Assembly: GCA_029242715.1 (NCBI GenBank)
Contig: JAQWTL010000035.1
Span: forward strand, 20,769 to 84,768
Direction of reading: 5' to 3'
Source: Phycisphaerales bacterium
Lineage (GTDB): Bacteria > Planctomycetota > Phycisphaerae > Phycisphaerales > SM1A02
Length of the DNA stretch: 64,000 nucleotides
Shown: in pieces, positions 54,553-63,068 of the stretch
Position numbering within the stretch: position 1 is the stretch's first letter
Layout of the letters: the number at the start of each line of letters is the position of its first letter
Program-made: the position numbers and the translations under genes
The notes under the pieces: model-generated
Database searches by the model: none
What the model was told of the DNA's origin: nothing
Seen by the model: the letters and a program-made list of their open reading frames with translations, nothing else

Positions 54553-55658
54553 GAACAGGCCTCGTTGGTTTCATCAGATGTTGTGAAAAGGGAGGCGTTC
54601 ATCCCAAGGAACTCGAGCGCCGTGCCAGAGAGCAGGCGTTGAGTTGTGGCGTCATCAAATCCACAGGCTTCAATCAGGGCTCCGGGATGATGTTCGCCAA
54701 GTGGGAATGGGTAATCGCTGCCGAGGGCAATTCGGTCGGCGCCCATGGTTTCAATCAGGAGTCGCAGTGCCCCTTCGTCATGCACGAGGGAATCGACATA
54801 ACAACGTTTGAGTAGCGTTCGGGGGCTGATGCTGGAATGTTCCGCGCACAGGTCCGGCCTGACATCCCAGCCATGCTGAATACGACCGATCGTGAAGGGC
54901 GTTGCTCCCCCGCCATGTGCAAAACCGATTCTGAGCCCCTGCAGTTTTTCAAGAACGCCACCCATCATCAAAGAGCACATGGCGGTTGCTGTTTCAGCCG
55001 GCATGCCTACAAGCCAGGGAAGCCAGTAACTGGGATGACGGTCTTGGCCAAGCATTTGCCATGGATGCACAAAGACTGCGGCTTTCAGATCACGGGCTGC
55101 TTCCAGAACATCCACAATCCCTGGATCATCAAGATTGGCGCCATTGACATTGGATCCGATCTGAATTCCGGGCATGCCAAGTTCGTTGATGCATCTTTCG
55201 AGTTCACCGATGGCCAGATCCGGCGATTGCATGGGGACTGTTCCCAGACCGATGAAACGGCTGGGATGAGTTGCCACGACTCCGGCGATATGGTCGTTGA
55301 GAAGCTTGGATAGATCCAATGCATGCTCTGGTTTGGCCCCGTAAGAGAACATGACAGGCACCGTCGAGAGCACCTGGACACGGGTCCCTGAGCGGTCACC
55401 ATCCTGCATCCGGATGACCGGATCCCAGCAATTCGACTCAATTTCACGGAAGAATTTATCCCCAATCATCATCCTGGCACAGCAGGGCTGATGGTGCTCA
55501 AGACTGACCCAATCTCCACAGCCATATCTCTGGGCAAGATCGGGCCACCGCTCAGGGAGGATATGGGTATGGAGGTCGATCTTGAGCACGGAATCAATTC
55601 TATCGATCCATGCCGATTCCCTCAGGAAGACGGCTCCAGGAGGCTCATTGGACCCCAC
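54549..55658 (-). CDS. 2-amino-3-carboxymuconate-6-semialdehyde decarboxylase
   Basis: 369 residues from a GTG at 55658; a GTG at 55589 (before LKIDLHTH) gives the family's usual N-terminus. Amidohydrolase metal site: IDLHTHILP, FVHPW, FAHGGG and GSDYPFP. It decarboxylates ACMS to 2-aminomuconate semialdehyde, steering the pathway away from quinolinate. First gene of the minus-strand operon. No clear promoter was identified upstream. Confidence 0.92.
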   Translation of the reverse strand: MGSNEPPGAVFLRESAWIDRIDSVLKIDLHTHILPERWPDLAQRYGCGDWVSLEHHQPCCARMMIGDKFFREIESNCWDPVIRMQDGDRSGTRVQVLSTVPVMFSYGAKPEHALDLSKLLNDHIAGVVATHPSRFIGLGTVPMQSPDLAIGELERCINELGMPGIQIGSNVNGANLDDPGIVDVLEAARDLKAAVFVHPWQMLGQDRHPSYWLPWLVGMPAETATAMCSLMMGGVLEKLQGLRIGFAHGGGATPFTIGRIQHGWDVRPDLCAEHSSISPRTLLKRCYVDSLVHDEGALRLLIETMGADRIALGSDYPFPLGEHHPGALIEACGFDDATTQRLLSGTALEFLGMNASLFTTSDETNEACS

Positions 55659-55763
55659 TTCAGAAAGGCTGTCATTTGACCGAATTCCCTATCTACGAAG
55701 GCAAAAACAGGCTTCAGGCAGCCCACAGGGCCTCAGGGGATGATTGAAAGGCTCAACGCGCGG

Positions 55764-55769
55764 TACACT
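55764..55769 (+). promoter_or_regulatory. Possible -10 element of tRNA-Ser
   Basis: TACACT lies 11 bases before the tRNA 5' end. A TTGAAA lies 14 bases further up, a short spacing for a -35. Confidence 0.3.
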
Positions 55770-55780
55770 TCCCGGCCCTT

Positions 55781-55869
55781 GGACAGGTGACCGAGCGGCT
55801 GAAGGTACCGGTTTGCTAAACCGGCGTAGGGTGCAAACTCTACCGCGGGTTCGAATCCCGCCCTGTCCG
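55781..55869 (+). tRNA. tRNA-Ser(GCT)
   Basis: Acceptor stem GGACAGG pairs with CCTGTCC; D-arm; anticodon stem CCGGT/ACCGG with loop TTGCTAA and anticodon GCT at 55815-55817; a long variable arm (GTAGGGTGCAAACTCTACC region) confirms a class II tRNA; T-arm GCGGGTTCGAATCCCGC. It decodes AGC/AGU. Confidence 0.97.
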
Positions 55870-55877
55870 CTTCAAAG

Positions 55878-55908
55878 ACCGCCCGCATTAACACGCGGGC
55901 GGTTTTTC
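55878..55908 (+). terminator. Terminator after tRNA-Ser
   Basis: ACCGCCCGC and GCGGGCGGT form a stem around ATTAACAC, followed by TTTTC. Confidence 0.9.
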
Positions 55909-55999
55909 ATTGGGCCAATCAAGACCTTCCATGCATTGATGTCATGTTCGAGCGTCTCAAAAAACCCTGTATTTTCAGGCAAAACCGGCTTGCGTGATA

Positions 56000-56015
56000 T
56001 ACCGATTCATCGGTA
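56000..56015. promoter_or_regulatory. Perfect palindrome upstream of HU gene
   Basis: TACCGAT-TC-ATCGGTA is a perfect 7-2-7 inverted repeat about 96 bases before the HU start. It could be an operator or a short hairpin in the leader. Confidence 0.4.
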
Positions 56016-56111
56016 CCTTTCCGTCATCACTGGTGGATAGTCCACTGGTCAGACAGCTCCGATATCTGCAAAAGAGCCGCAGGTATTGCCAGGAGGAAAG
56101 GATTCTCACCT

Positions 56112-56471
56112 ATGGCCAAGAAGAAGACCCGTAAGAAGACCACAAAGAAGCGTGCGTCATCCACAGAGCTCAAGCCTCGTACAAAGAGCGAGATCTATGG
56201 TTCCATCGCTGAAGACACCGGTCTGAGCCGCAAGGAAGTCGCCGCCGTGTTCGATGCCATGTCAGGCCTGATCAAGAAGGATATTGGCCGTCGTGGGCCT
56301 GGTACCTTCACAGTGCCTGGACTCCTGAAGATTCGTAAGCACCGCAAGCCAGCGACCAAGCGTCGTTTCGGCACCAACCCGTTCACGGGTGAAGAGCAGT
56401 GGTTTGCAGCAAAGCCAGCCAAGAACGTTGTGAAGTTCACAGCGCTCAAGGGCCTGAAGGAAATGGTCTGA
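56112..56471 (+). CDS. HU-family DNA-binding protein with Lys-rich N-terminus
   Basis: 119 residues with AAAGGA eight bases upstream. About the first 25 residues are Lys/Arg/Thr-rich; the HU fold then follows (SEIYGSIAEDTGLSRKEVAAVFDAM, GTFTVPGLLKIRKHRKPATKRRFGTNPFTGEEQWF). The extension is not part of typical E. coli HU and resembles basic histone-like tails. It binds and bends DNA non-specifically and organises the nucleoid. It has its own terminator, so is monocistronic. Confidence 0.92.
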   Translation: MAKKKTRKKTTKKRASSTELKPRTKSEIYGSIAEDTGLSRKEVAAVFDAMSGLIKKDIGRRGPGTFTVPGLLKIRKHRKPATKRRFGTNPFTGEEQWFAAKPAKNVVKFTALKGLKEMV

Positions 56472-56504
56472 TAGTTCAATCAGATCCCGTATTGAATTTC
56501 CTGC

Positions 56505-56539
56505 ACGGAGCCGTCCTCGCGACGGCTCCGTGTCTTTTT
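56505..56539 (+). terminator. Terminator after HU gene
   Basis: ACGGAGCCGTC and GACGGCTCCGT form an 11-bp stem around CTCGC, then GTCTTTTT. Confidence 0.9.
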
Positions 56540-56554
56540 GAATAGGCTGATCAC

Positions 56555-57454
56555 ATGTCATTGCCACCCGATCGCGCACACGTCACGACTGAACATCGCC
56601 ATGTCCGTGGCGCTATCGACGCGCTTTCTGCAAGCGAATTCCTTGAGGCCATTCTTGATGACCAGGATGCTGCCGTTCTTGCTGTGAGAAAAGCGAATGC
56701 TTCAATTGCTGCATTTACTGAACAGCTCGTTGTTCGTTTTCGAGAAGGTGGCCGACTGATCTATCTGGGAGCGGGAACCAGTGGTCGCCTTGGCGTGCTG
56801 GATGCCTCTGAATGCCCACCAACCTTCAATGCCGACCCTGGGCAGATCATCGGTGTCATTGCCGGTGGTGATGCCGCCCTGCGTCGCTCATCAGAAGCTC
56901 GGGAAGATGATCCAAGCGGTGCCCATGAATCACTGCATGAACTGTCAGTTGGGCCAAAGGACACCGTTCTGGGCATTGCCGCTGGCGGGACCACTCCATG
57001 GGTGCTGGGTGGTGTCGAAGAAGCGGCTCGTCTTGGTGCCATGACCGGCCTGTTGACCTGCGCTCAAGTGCCTGAATCAGCCCGGCCTGATCATCACATC
57101 CTGCTGGATACTGGGGCTGAACTGCTGACTGGTTCAACCAGGCTCAAGGCTGGAACGGCCACCAAGATCGCCTTGAATGCGATCACGACCAGCCTGTTCA
57201 TTCAACTGGGCAAGGTGTACGAGAACCTCATGGTTGACCTGCGAGCAACCAATGAGAAACTGCATGATCGTTGTCTGCGGATCCTGTGCGAGCTGTGTCC
57301 CCAGTTGAACCGCGATTCCGCAGATCAGTTGCTTCAGGAAGCCGATGGCGATCTGAAGGTTGCCATCGTGATGGCGAGCACTGGCCAGGGCCAATCAGAG
57401 TCGGAACACAGGATTGCCAAAGCACACGGAGATCTCAGGCAAGCACTGATCTGA
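56555..57454 (+). CDS. murQ: N-acetylmuramic acid 6-phosphate etherase
   Basis: 299 residues, typical length. GAGTSGRLGVLDASECPPTF is the SIS-domain motif, and GTATKIALNAI and DLRATNEKLHDR follow. It cleaves the lactyl ether of MurNAc-6-P in cell-wall recycling. It implies the organism handles peptidoglycan fragments of its own or from prey/detritus. No other recycling genes are nearby. Confidence 0.95.
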   Translation: MSLPPDRAHVTTEHRHVRGAIDALSASEFLEAILDDQDAAVLAVRKANASIAAFTEQLVVRFREGGRLIYLGAGTSGRLGVLDASECPPTFNADPGQIIGVIAGGDAALRRSSEAREDDPSGAHESLHELSVGPKDTVLGIAAGGTTPWVLGGVEEAARLGAMTGLLTCAQVPESARPDHHILLDTGAELLTGSTRLKAGTATKIALNAITTSLFIQLGKVYENLMVDLRATNEKLHDRCLRILCELCPQLNRDSADQLLQEADGDLKVAIVMASTGQGQSESEHRIAKAHGDLRQALI

Positions 57455-57495
57455 AGTTGGCGAGGCCATGCCCTGCGAACAGCTGTTTCAGTTTC

Positions 57496-58674
57496 TCATT
57501 GCTCCTCGAGAATCAAGCACAGGCCTGATCGCCAGATCGGCAATTCCATCTCGCAACGGAATCCAATGAATTCGGAGGCTGGCCATTCGTACTCATTGAA
57601 CAAGTGCTCCGCGAGTTTCTTGTGGTGTGCGTAGGCTGAAGATTCGGCCCGATCCGTGCCTGGACCTAATGAGGAGAAATACATCTGGTCGGCGAAGCGG
57701 GTCATCCAGAGATCTTCCGGGGGCGCCAGCAGTGAGGTGCCCCACAGGTGGCAGTCACCAGAGACCTTGTTGAGTTCTTCGATGCTTCGATGCACATAGA
57801 GATCGAATGTGCAATACCTCGTGGGGTAGTCCACATACAGCCAGATAGCCTTGTGGCGGCCCATATCCTTGATGTTCCAATGGGAGTGCTGCATGGCGAA
57901 GCAGTCAAAGGGTTCGCCCGTTGGAATATGTTCAGGGTTGATGATGTGGGCTAGATGCTCCGCCTTGATGACACGAGAATCGATGGATGGCAATGGTCTG
58001 CTGCAGAAGGACTCGATGAGCTCCTGGGGTTCACGTGCGGCTTCGTCACTCGTAACGTTTCGATAGTCGGAGTAGGCCATGTTGATCGGAAGTCGAATAG
58101 GCATGGCCGAGCCACTGGCACGCATCCCGACGTAGCCACGTATGGCGATCTGCTCGATATTGAAATCCTGATGTTCACTGGGCTTGATGGCCATCATGCT
58201 GATGGTCACGTCCGCAGACTGTCCGGTGACGGCAGCAGCGGCATCAAACAGATGCGATCGTCTGGCAAGCAGTCGATCAGGGTCAGTGGTATCGAAGTGC
58301 AGTGAAAGAGCCTCGGCCAACTTGGACTGGCTCAAGCCCAGGTCATCCAGAAATACCGCAAAGGCATCAACAGCGCCGCTGGCATCTGCCAGCATTTGAC
58401 CTGGGATGCCAGCATGTTCCAGAGCAGACAGGAATTCACGAAGACCATTGATGCCTGGAACTTCTGCCAGCAAGCCCGGTGAAGGCTCGACATTGCCTCC
58501 AAGCTTCACGACACGCTGGCAGGTCATCCGCCCCACTCCCAGCTTTCTCGCCAATTCGGATGCCCGCTGATCCCTGATGAGGGGCAACTGCAGGACCCCT
58601 GCAAATCCTTGATGAAGCTCCTTCGCGATTCGTGAAGCTTCCGCAACCTTGCGATCTGTGAGAATGTCAGGCAT
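57496..58674 (-). CDS. Unrecognised protein with helix-turn-helix-like N-terminus
   Basis: 392 residues. Residues about 35-60 (RASELARKLGVGRMTCQRVV) look like a winged or simple HTH. A central domain (TISMMAIKPSEHQDFNIEQIAIRGYVG) and a C-terminal part (IWLYVDYPTRYCTFDLYVHRSI, ALFNEYEWP-like) do not match a family I recognise. Might be a transcription regulator with a ligand domain. Convergent with murQ, 41 bases apart. Confidence 0.6.
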   Translation of the reverse strand: MPDILTDRKVAEASRIAKELHQGFAGVLQLPLIRDQRASELARKLGVGRMTCQRVVKLGGNVEPSPGLLAEVPGINGLREFLSALEHAGIPGQMLADASGAVDAFAVFLDDLGLSQSKLAEALSLHFDTTDPDRLLARRSHLFDAAAAVTGQSADVTISMMAIKPSEHQDFNIEQIAIRGYVGMRASGSAMPIRLPINMAYSDYRNVTSDEAAREPQELIESFCSRPLPSIDSRVIKAEHLAHIINPEHIPTGEPFDCFAMQHSHWNIKDMGRHKAIWLYVDYPTRYCTFDLYVHRSIEELNKVSGDCHLWGTSLLAPPEDLWMTRFADQMYFSSLGPGTDRAESSAYAHHKKLAEHLFNEYEWPASEFIGFRCEMELPIWRSGLCLILEEQ

Positions 58675-58799
58675 GAGGAAGTGGGCCTCTTTTTTAGCCT
58701 ATGAGGCGAAAAAGCCAGAATTCGACTTTGCAAGGATACCCACTGGAGGGATACTGGTAAATGCACTGAGTGCATTTTGTTGAGAGAGGGATCTTGTAC

Positions 58800-60800
58800 A
58801 TGCATATCTGTAGTTTGACGGCGATCGTCGTCCTGGCTGTGACCTCATTGGCATCTGCTGAGACCCACACCATCGAAATCGGTGGTGAGGAGAACTCGTT
58901 TGTTGTGGCCCCGGGCGACACGGTGATCTTTCAAGGTGGATGCCTGACGAGTGTGAACTCCGGTCAGCCATGCATCGCTGATGGCGTGTTCTCCGGGGCG
59001 ATCTACCCACCCTTGTGCAATCCTTTCACATGGGAAGTCCCTCAGTTCACTTGGGCTGAGCTGCCTTTCTACGCGGTTCAGATCGGGGGGGACGGGACTC
59101 CTGCGGATTGCGATACCGCTTGGACGGGTCATATAAGTGTCACCACCGGCGGAATCACCATTCAAGTGCCGGATGACTACGCAACCATTCAAGCGGCCAT
59201 CAATGCGGCTGATGATGGGGACACCATCTCCATTGTCGCTGGTACCTACATCGAACATGACCTGTCCCTTGGAAGCAAGGGCATCAGGATCACCGGCGAG
59301 ACGGATGCCGATGGCAACCCCGCCGTCACCATCGATGCCCAGCAGCAAGGTCGTGTCATGTCCATCAATGGTGAGAGTGCATCGGGCTTCGTGCCTCTGA
59401 TCCAGAACATCGTCTTCACAGGAGGCTCCTCACCAGTCGCTGGCGGTGGTCTGAACTGCACGACAAGCAATGCGATCATTCGCAATTGTCACTTCATCGA
59501 CAACTGGTGCGGCGGACGTGGTGGCGGGGTGTATCACACAGGCCAATCGGGTGGCCCCCCACCAGGCCAGCCCGTTTCTGCTCGATTTGTTCAATGCCTG
59601 TTCGCCGGGAACACCGCTGACGAAGGTGGCGGGATCTACGGGCGCTTAGGAGTTCCTGAACTGGTCAGCTGCATCGTCACGGACAACTCGGCCACGGTTG
59701 GTGGCGGGATCAATCAGTGTTCCTGCAAGTATGCCGTCATGAGCGTGGGGGATACCATTGTCTGCGGCAATTCGCCAGATCAAGCTGTGGGCCATGTCGC
59801 CCTTGACGCATTGTCGTGTACGACGCCCTGGTGCGACGATACCGACGGCGATGGTCAACCCGATGGCTGTCTGTACGACAACGACGGCATTCTGCATGTG
59901 CCCGATGAGTACGCCACCATCGCACTTGCGTTACAGAATGTGGCCGATGGCAATACGATCGCCCTTGCGGCGGGCACCTACCTTCTGGAAGAGGCCCAGG
60001 AGCTCTACATTTCGGAAATCTCAATCACGATCTCCGGTGAAACCGGCCCCGATGGCCTGCCCGCGACCATCATTGATGGTCAGGGCGGTGCATTTGGCAT
60101 TCAGGTCGTCAGGGGTGACGGAACCACCATCATTGAGAATCTGCACCTGACACGCTGCGTGTACCCACTCAGCTTGATCCTGTGCAGCGCCACCGTGACG
60201 AACTGCACCATCGATACCTGTATCGGCTACTACGGCGTGGTCTCAATGACCAGTAGCGTCGTCACGTTGAATACCTGCACCGTGACGGGCAACCAGGGAA
60301 CCTTTGGCGGAGGCCTGATTGTCATCGATCAGGGCGGCCAGTCTTCCGAAGTGGCACTGATTGACTGCGTCATCGAAGACAACATCGGCGCCTATCCGGT
60401 GTATGCCATTGGCGGTGTGGGTGTGTATACCGGCCAGGCCATGCTCACCGGCTGCACCGTCAGGAACAACACTTCCGGCGGCATCGCCGGCATATACGTT
60501 GCGGCAGAGGCGACCATGACCATGGCCACCACCGCCGTATGCGGCAATGTGGGCTACGAAGGCGATACAACACAGATCTCCGGCGAGTACACGGATGACG
60601 GCGGCAATGATGTCGAAGTCGACTGCCCCGAGGACTGCGTTGGCGATTTCGATGGCACCGGTGATATCGGAGTGGACGATCTGCTCACGTTGCTTGCGGC
60701 GTATCAATCAAATGGCAACGGCGATTGTGATGGCGACGGTGATACCGACGTCGATGATCTTTTGATCCTTATTGGAGTATGGGGACCCTGTAATGCTTAG
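58800..60800 (+). CDS. Secreted cupredoxin-like plus beta-helix protein with dockerin-like tail (degenerate copper site)
   Basis: 666 residues from the ATG at 58800 (GAGAGGG nine bases before). Signal peptide MHICSLTAIVVLAVTSLASA. Residues about 23-120 resemble the N-terminal cupredoxin of the gene at 63069 (ETHTIEIGG, VVAPGDTVIF), but the Cys-x-x-His-x4-Met ligand loop is absent (LPFYAVQIGGDG). Then two parallel beta-helix segments follow (VPDDYATIQAAINAADDGDTISI, VPDEYATIALALQNVADGNTI), and the last 50 residues carry dockerin-like loops (DFDGTGDIGVDDLLTLL, DGDGDTDVDDLLILI). Its stop overlaps the next gene by eight bases. Confidence 0.78.
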   Translation: MHICSLTAIVVLAVTSLASAETHTIEIGGEENSFVVAPGDTVIFQGGCLTSVNSGQPCIADGVFSGAIYPPLCNPFTWEVPQFTWAELPFYAVQIGGDGTPADCDTAWTGHISVTTGGITIQVPDDYATIQAAINAADDGDTISIVAGTYIEHDLSLGSKGIRITGETDADGNPAVTIDAQQQGRVMSINGESASGFVPLIQNIVFTGGSSPVAGGGLNCTTSNAIIRNCHFIDNWCGGRGGGVYHTGQSGGPPPGQPVSARFVQCLFAGNTADEGGGIYGRLGVPELVSCIVTDNSATVGGGINQCSCKYAVMSVGDTIVCGNSPDQAVGHVALDALSCTTPWCDDTDGDGQPDGCLYDNDGILHVPDEYATIALALQNVADGNTIALAAGTYLLEEAQELYISEISITISGETGPDGLPATIIDGQGGAFGIQVVRGDGTTIIENLHLTRCVYPLSLILCSATVTNCTIDTCIGYYGVVSMTSSVVTLNTCTVTGNQGTFGGGLIVIDQGGQSSEVALIDCVIEDNIGAYPVYAIGGVGVYTGQAMLTGCTVRNNTSGGIAGIYVAAEATMTMATTAVCGNVGYEGDTTQISGEYTDDGGNDVEVDCPEDCVGDFDGTGDIGVDDLLTLLAAYQSNGNGDCDGDGDTDVDDLLILIGVWGPCNA

Positions 60801-62460
60801 AACAGCGACTTTCACCGTGGCCACACTGGCCCTTTCCACTCTTGTTTCCGCTCAAGTCGGAGAAGAGAAGCACGAGTCCGAAGCCAAGGTGCCGGCAGAC
60901 GCCACGATGTGGATCCCATCCTTGTCACCGGAGGGAGGACTTGCGGGCGTAGCGGAGATCGGCCGTTCGCCAATGAGGCCAGTTGATCGGACCTATATCC
61001 TCGAGTCCATGAGTGACTACAGCAGGCGGCACGGGCCCTTTTCAACGCCTGGTACACGGGGCTTGTACGAGCGATTTCCGATCTTTCCGGTCGGGGGCCG
61101 GGAATGGGACGACCTGATCATGTTCAACTATGTCGATCTTGATTCCGCCGACGGCACACGCCAGGACTGGAATTGCGGTGGGCGGTACACGTATGACGGA
61201 AGTTTCACGAACAGTGCGTGGATCAAGAGTTTTGATCATCAGCTCATCGGCGTGCCGGTGATCGCGGTTCTCGATGGCACGGTAACCCAAGTGCATGACA
61301 GCGAGCCGGATCAGAACGAAGTGCCGGGTGATGGACTGACCAACTACATTGGCATCCATCATGGTGGCGATCGATACTGCTGGTATGAAAGCCTGAGGCA
61401 GGGAAGTGCCACCGTCGAGGTCGGTGATGAAGTCCGCGCTGGCCAGCAGATCGCACAGGTTGCTTCAAGCGGAGGCGGAGACTGGCCTGGTCTTCGATTC
61501 TCAACATGGGAGCCTAGCGGGAATGTCGACGAGTGGATCGCCGTTGAGCCCTATGCAGGATCCTGCAACCCTGGCCAGAGCGGCTGGGAGAACCAGGTCG
61601 ATATTCCAGTCGGGGCCAAGTGCCGGGACTTCGGCATCACGACGAGCAATCTGAATACCTTCTTTGCGGATGAGATCTATTCGTGGCGACCGCCTTTGGA
61701 AGGATCCATCACGCTCGATCACGACCGACTGTGGTTGTGGACGTATGCCACGGACATCGGAATCCTCAGCACGTATCGCCTGCAGTTCTATGACCCGTCC
61801 GGGAATCTGAACTTTGACACCGGCACGGAGTGGCTGAATTTCTCAACGACCTCCTACCGGCAATTCATCACCTGGTTCGTATGGGATATTCCTGGATTGC
61901 ACACGATCCCAGGCACATGGACGGTGAATATGATTGTCAACGATAATCCGTACATCAACTTCCCATTGGAAGTACTCGAGTCAGGGACGATTCTTCCCAA
62001 TCGGCCACCAGAGCAGGTTGTGGCATCGATCAGTCCATCCGATGCCACGGCTGATGATTCCCTTACCTGCCGTGTCTACTCGCTTGATGTGAATGATCCC
62101 GACTGGGACCTTGTTCGTTATCGCTACACCTGGTCCGTGGGCGGCCGAATTATCCGTGACACGATCTCCGCAGGCCGGGCCGACCACCTGCCACGATTGG
62201 AAGGCTGCAATGGTGCTGTTGTCGAGTGTCAAGTCATCCCATCAGATGGTGTCTTGAATGGACCAACATCAATCGCCAAGGTGCGTCTATTCGGAGAGTC
62301 CTCTGGCGACAGCAACTGTGACGGCAGCGTAGGCATCGAAGACCTGCTGGTCATCCTGAACGAATGGGGTTCCTGCAGCATCTGCTCAGGCGACCACAAT
62401 CAAGATGGAGAGGTTGACATCACCGATCTTCTGACAGTGATTGGTGTCTGGGATTTATGA
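60793..62460 (+). CDS. Secreted M23-like protein lacking HxH, with dockerin-like tail
   Basis: 555 residues from the ATG at 60793. Signal peptide MLRTATFTVATLALSTLVSA. The region FDHQLIGVPVIAVLDGTV...NYIGIHHGGDRYCWYESL...VEVGDEVRAGQQIAQVASSG follows the M23/LytM fold, but the usual HxH near GLRFSTWE is missing, so peptidase activity is unlikely. It may bind glycans or be structural. The tail has two loops (DSNCDGSVGIEDLLVIL, DHNQDGEVDITDLLTVI). Overlaps the preceding gene, so co-translated. Confidence 0.72.
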   Translation: MLRTATFTVATLALSTLVSAQVGEEKHESEAKVPADATMWIPSLSPEGGLAGVAEIGRSPMRPVDRTYILESMSDYSRRHGPFSTPGTRGLYERFPIFPVGGREWDDLIMFNYVDLDSADGTRQDWNCGGRYTYDGSFTNSAWIKSFDHQLIGVPVIAVLDGTVTQVHDSEPDQNEVPGDGLTNYIGIHHGGDRYCWYESLRQGSATVEVGDEVRAGQQIAQVASSGGGDWPGLRFSTWEPSGNVDEWIAVEPYAGSCNPGQSGWENQVDIPVGAKCRDFGITTSNLNTFFADEIYSWRPPLEGSITLDHDRLWLWTYATDIGILSTYRLQFYDPSGNLNFDTGTEWLNFSTTSYRQFITWFVWDIPGLHTIPGTWTVNMIVNDNPYINFPLEVLESGTILPNRPPEQVVASISPSDATADDSLTCRVYSLDVNDPDWDLVRYRYTWSVGGRIIRDTISAGRADHLPRLEGCNGAVVECQVIPSDGVLNGPTSIAKVRLFGESSGDSNCDGSVGIEDLLVILNEWGSCSICSGDHNQDGEVDITDLLTVIGVWDL

Positions 62461-62578
62461 TGTCACGATTGTGTTACATACCATCTGACTCAACATGAGA
62501 TCCGCCAACTATCATATTGATGGTAAAGGCATTCATTCACGTTCATAGTTGATTGCAGTCAGAAAGGCACAAAGCACA

Positions 62579-62839
62579 ATGGAAATCGTCATGTATATCG
62601 GGTTGATCATGGCAATCGTAGGTGGCATCATGATGCTTATTGAAGCTTTCAGGGAAAGTATCCTGTGGGGCATTTGCTCCCTCTTCATCCCATTTGTCTT
62701 GCTGATATTTGTCATCTTGAACTTCGATCAATGTAAAAATGGATTCATCATCTGGCTGATTGGAACGATTCTCTGGGGCGGCATCTTCATCTCAATTGGA
62801 GGCGATGCCTTTGCGCCTGAATCGCAGTCTTCATATTGA
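62579..62839 (+). CDS. Small membrane protein, 3 predicted helices
   Basis: 86 residues from the ATG at 62579. Hydrophobic segments MYIGLIMAIVGGIMMLIEAF, ILWGICSLFIPFVLLIFVIL and FIIWLIGTILWGGIFISI. No known family. It lies between two secreted-protein genes and has no proven link to them. Confidence 0.6.
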   Translation: MEIVMYIGLIMAIVGGIMMLIEAFRESILWGICSLFIPFVLLIFVILNFDQCKNGFIIWLIGTILWGGIFISIGGDAFAPESQSSY

Positions 62840-62842
62840 CTG

Positions 62843-62858
62843 CCGCTTTGAGCGGCCT
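62843..62858 (+). terminator. Short hairpin after the small membrane protein
   Basis: GCCGC and GCGGC around TTTGA, followed by CTGGGCC; weak. Confidence 0.3.
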
Positions 62859-63068
62859 GGGCCAGTATGCAAATCATGAGTGATCATGAATTATGTGATC
62901 GCCAGAACCATGTTTTCATCTCGTAGAGGGAAGCACAGGTATCTGTTTTTCTGAAACAGGGATCAGAGTGGATTTGCTCTTGAATTCACGCCCCTAAGAT
63001 GCATAATTGTGAGATCTGCTGATGGTGTTCTGGCGCAGATAATTGTGGGGAGAGGGGACTAGTTGAAA

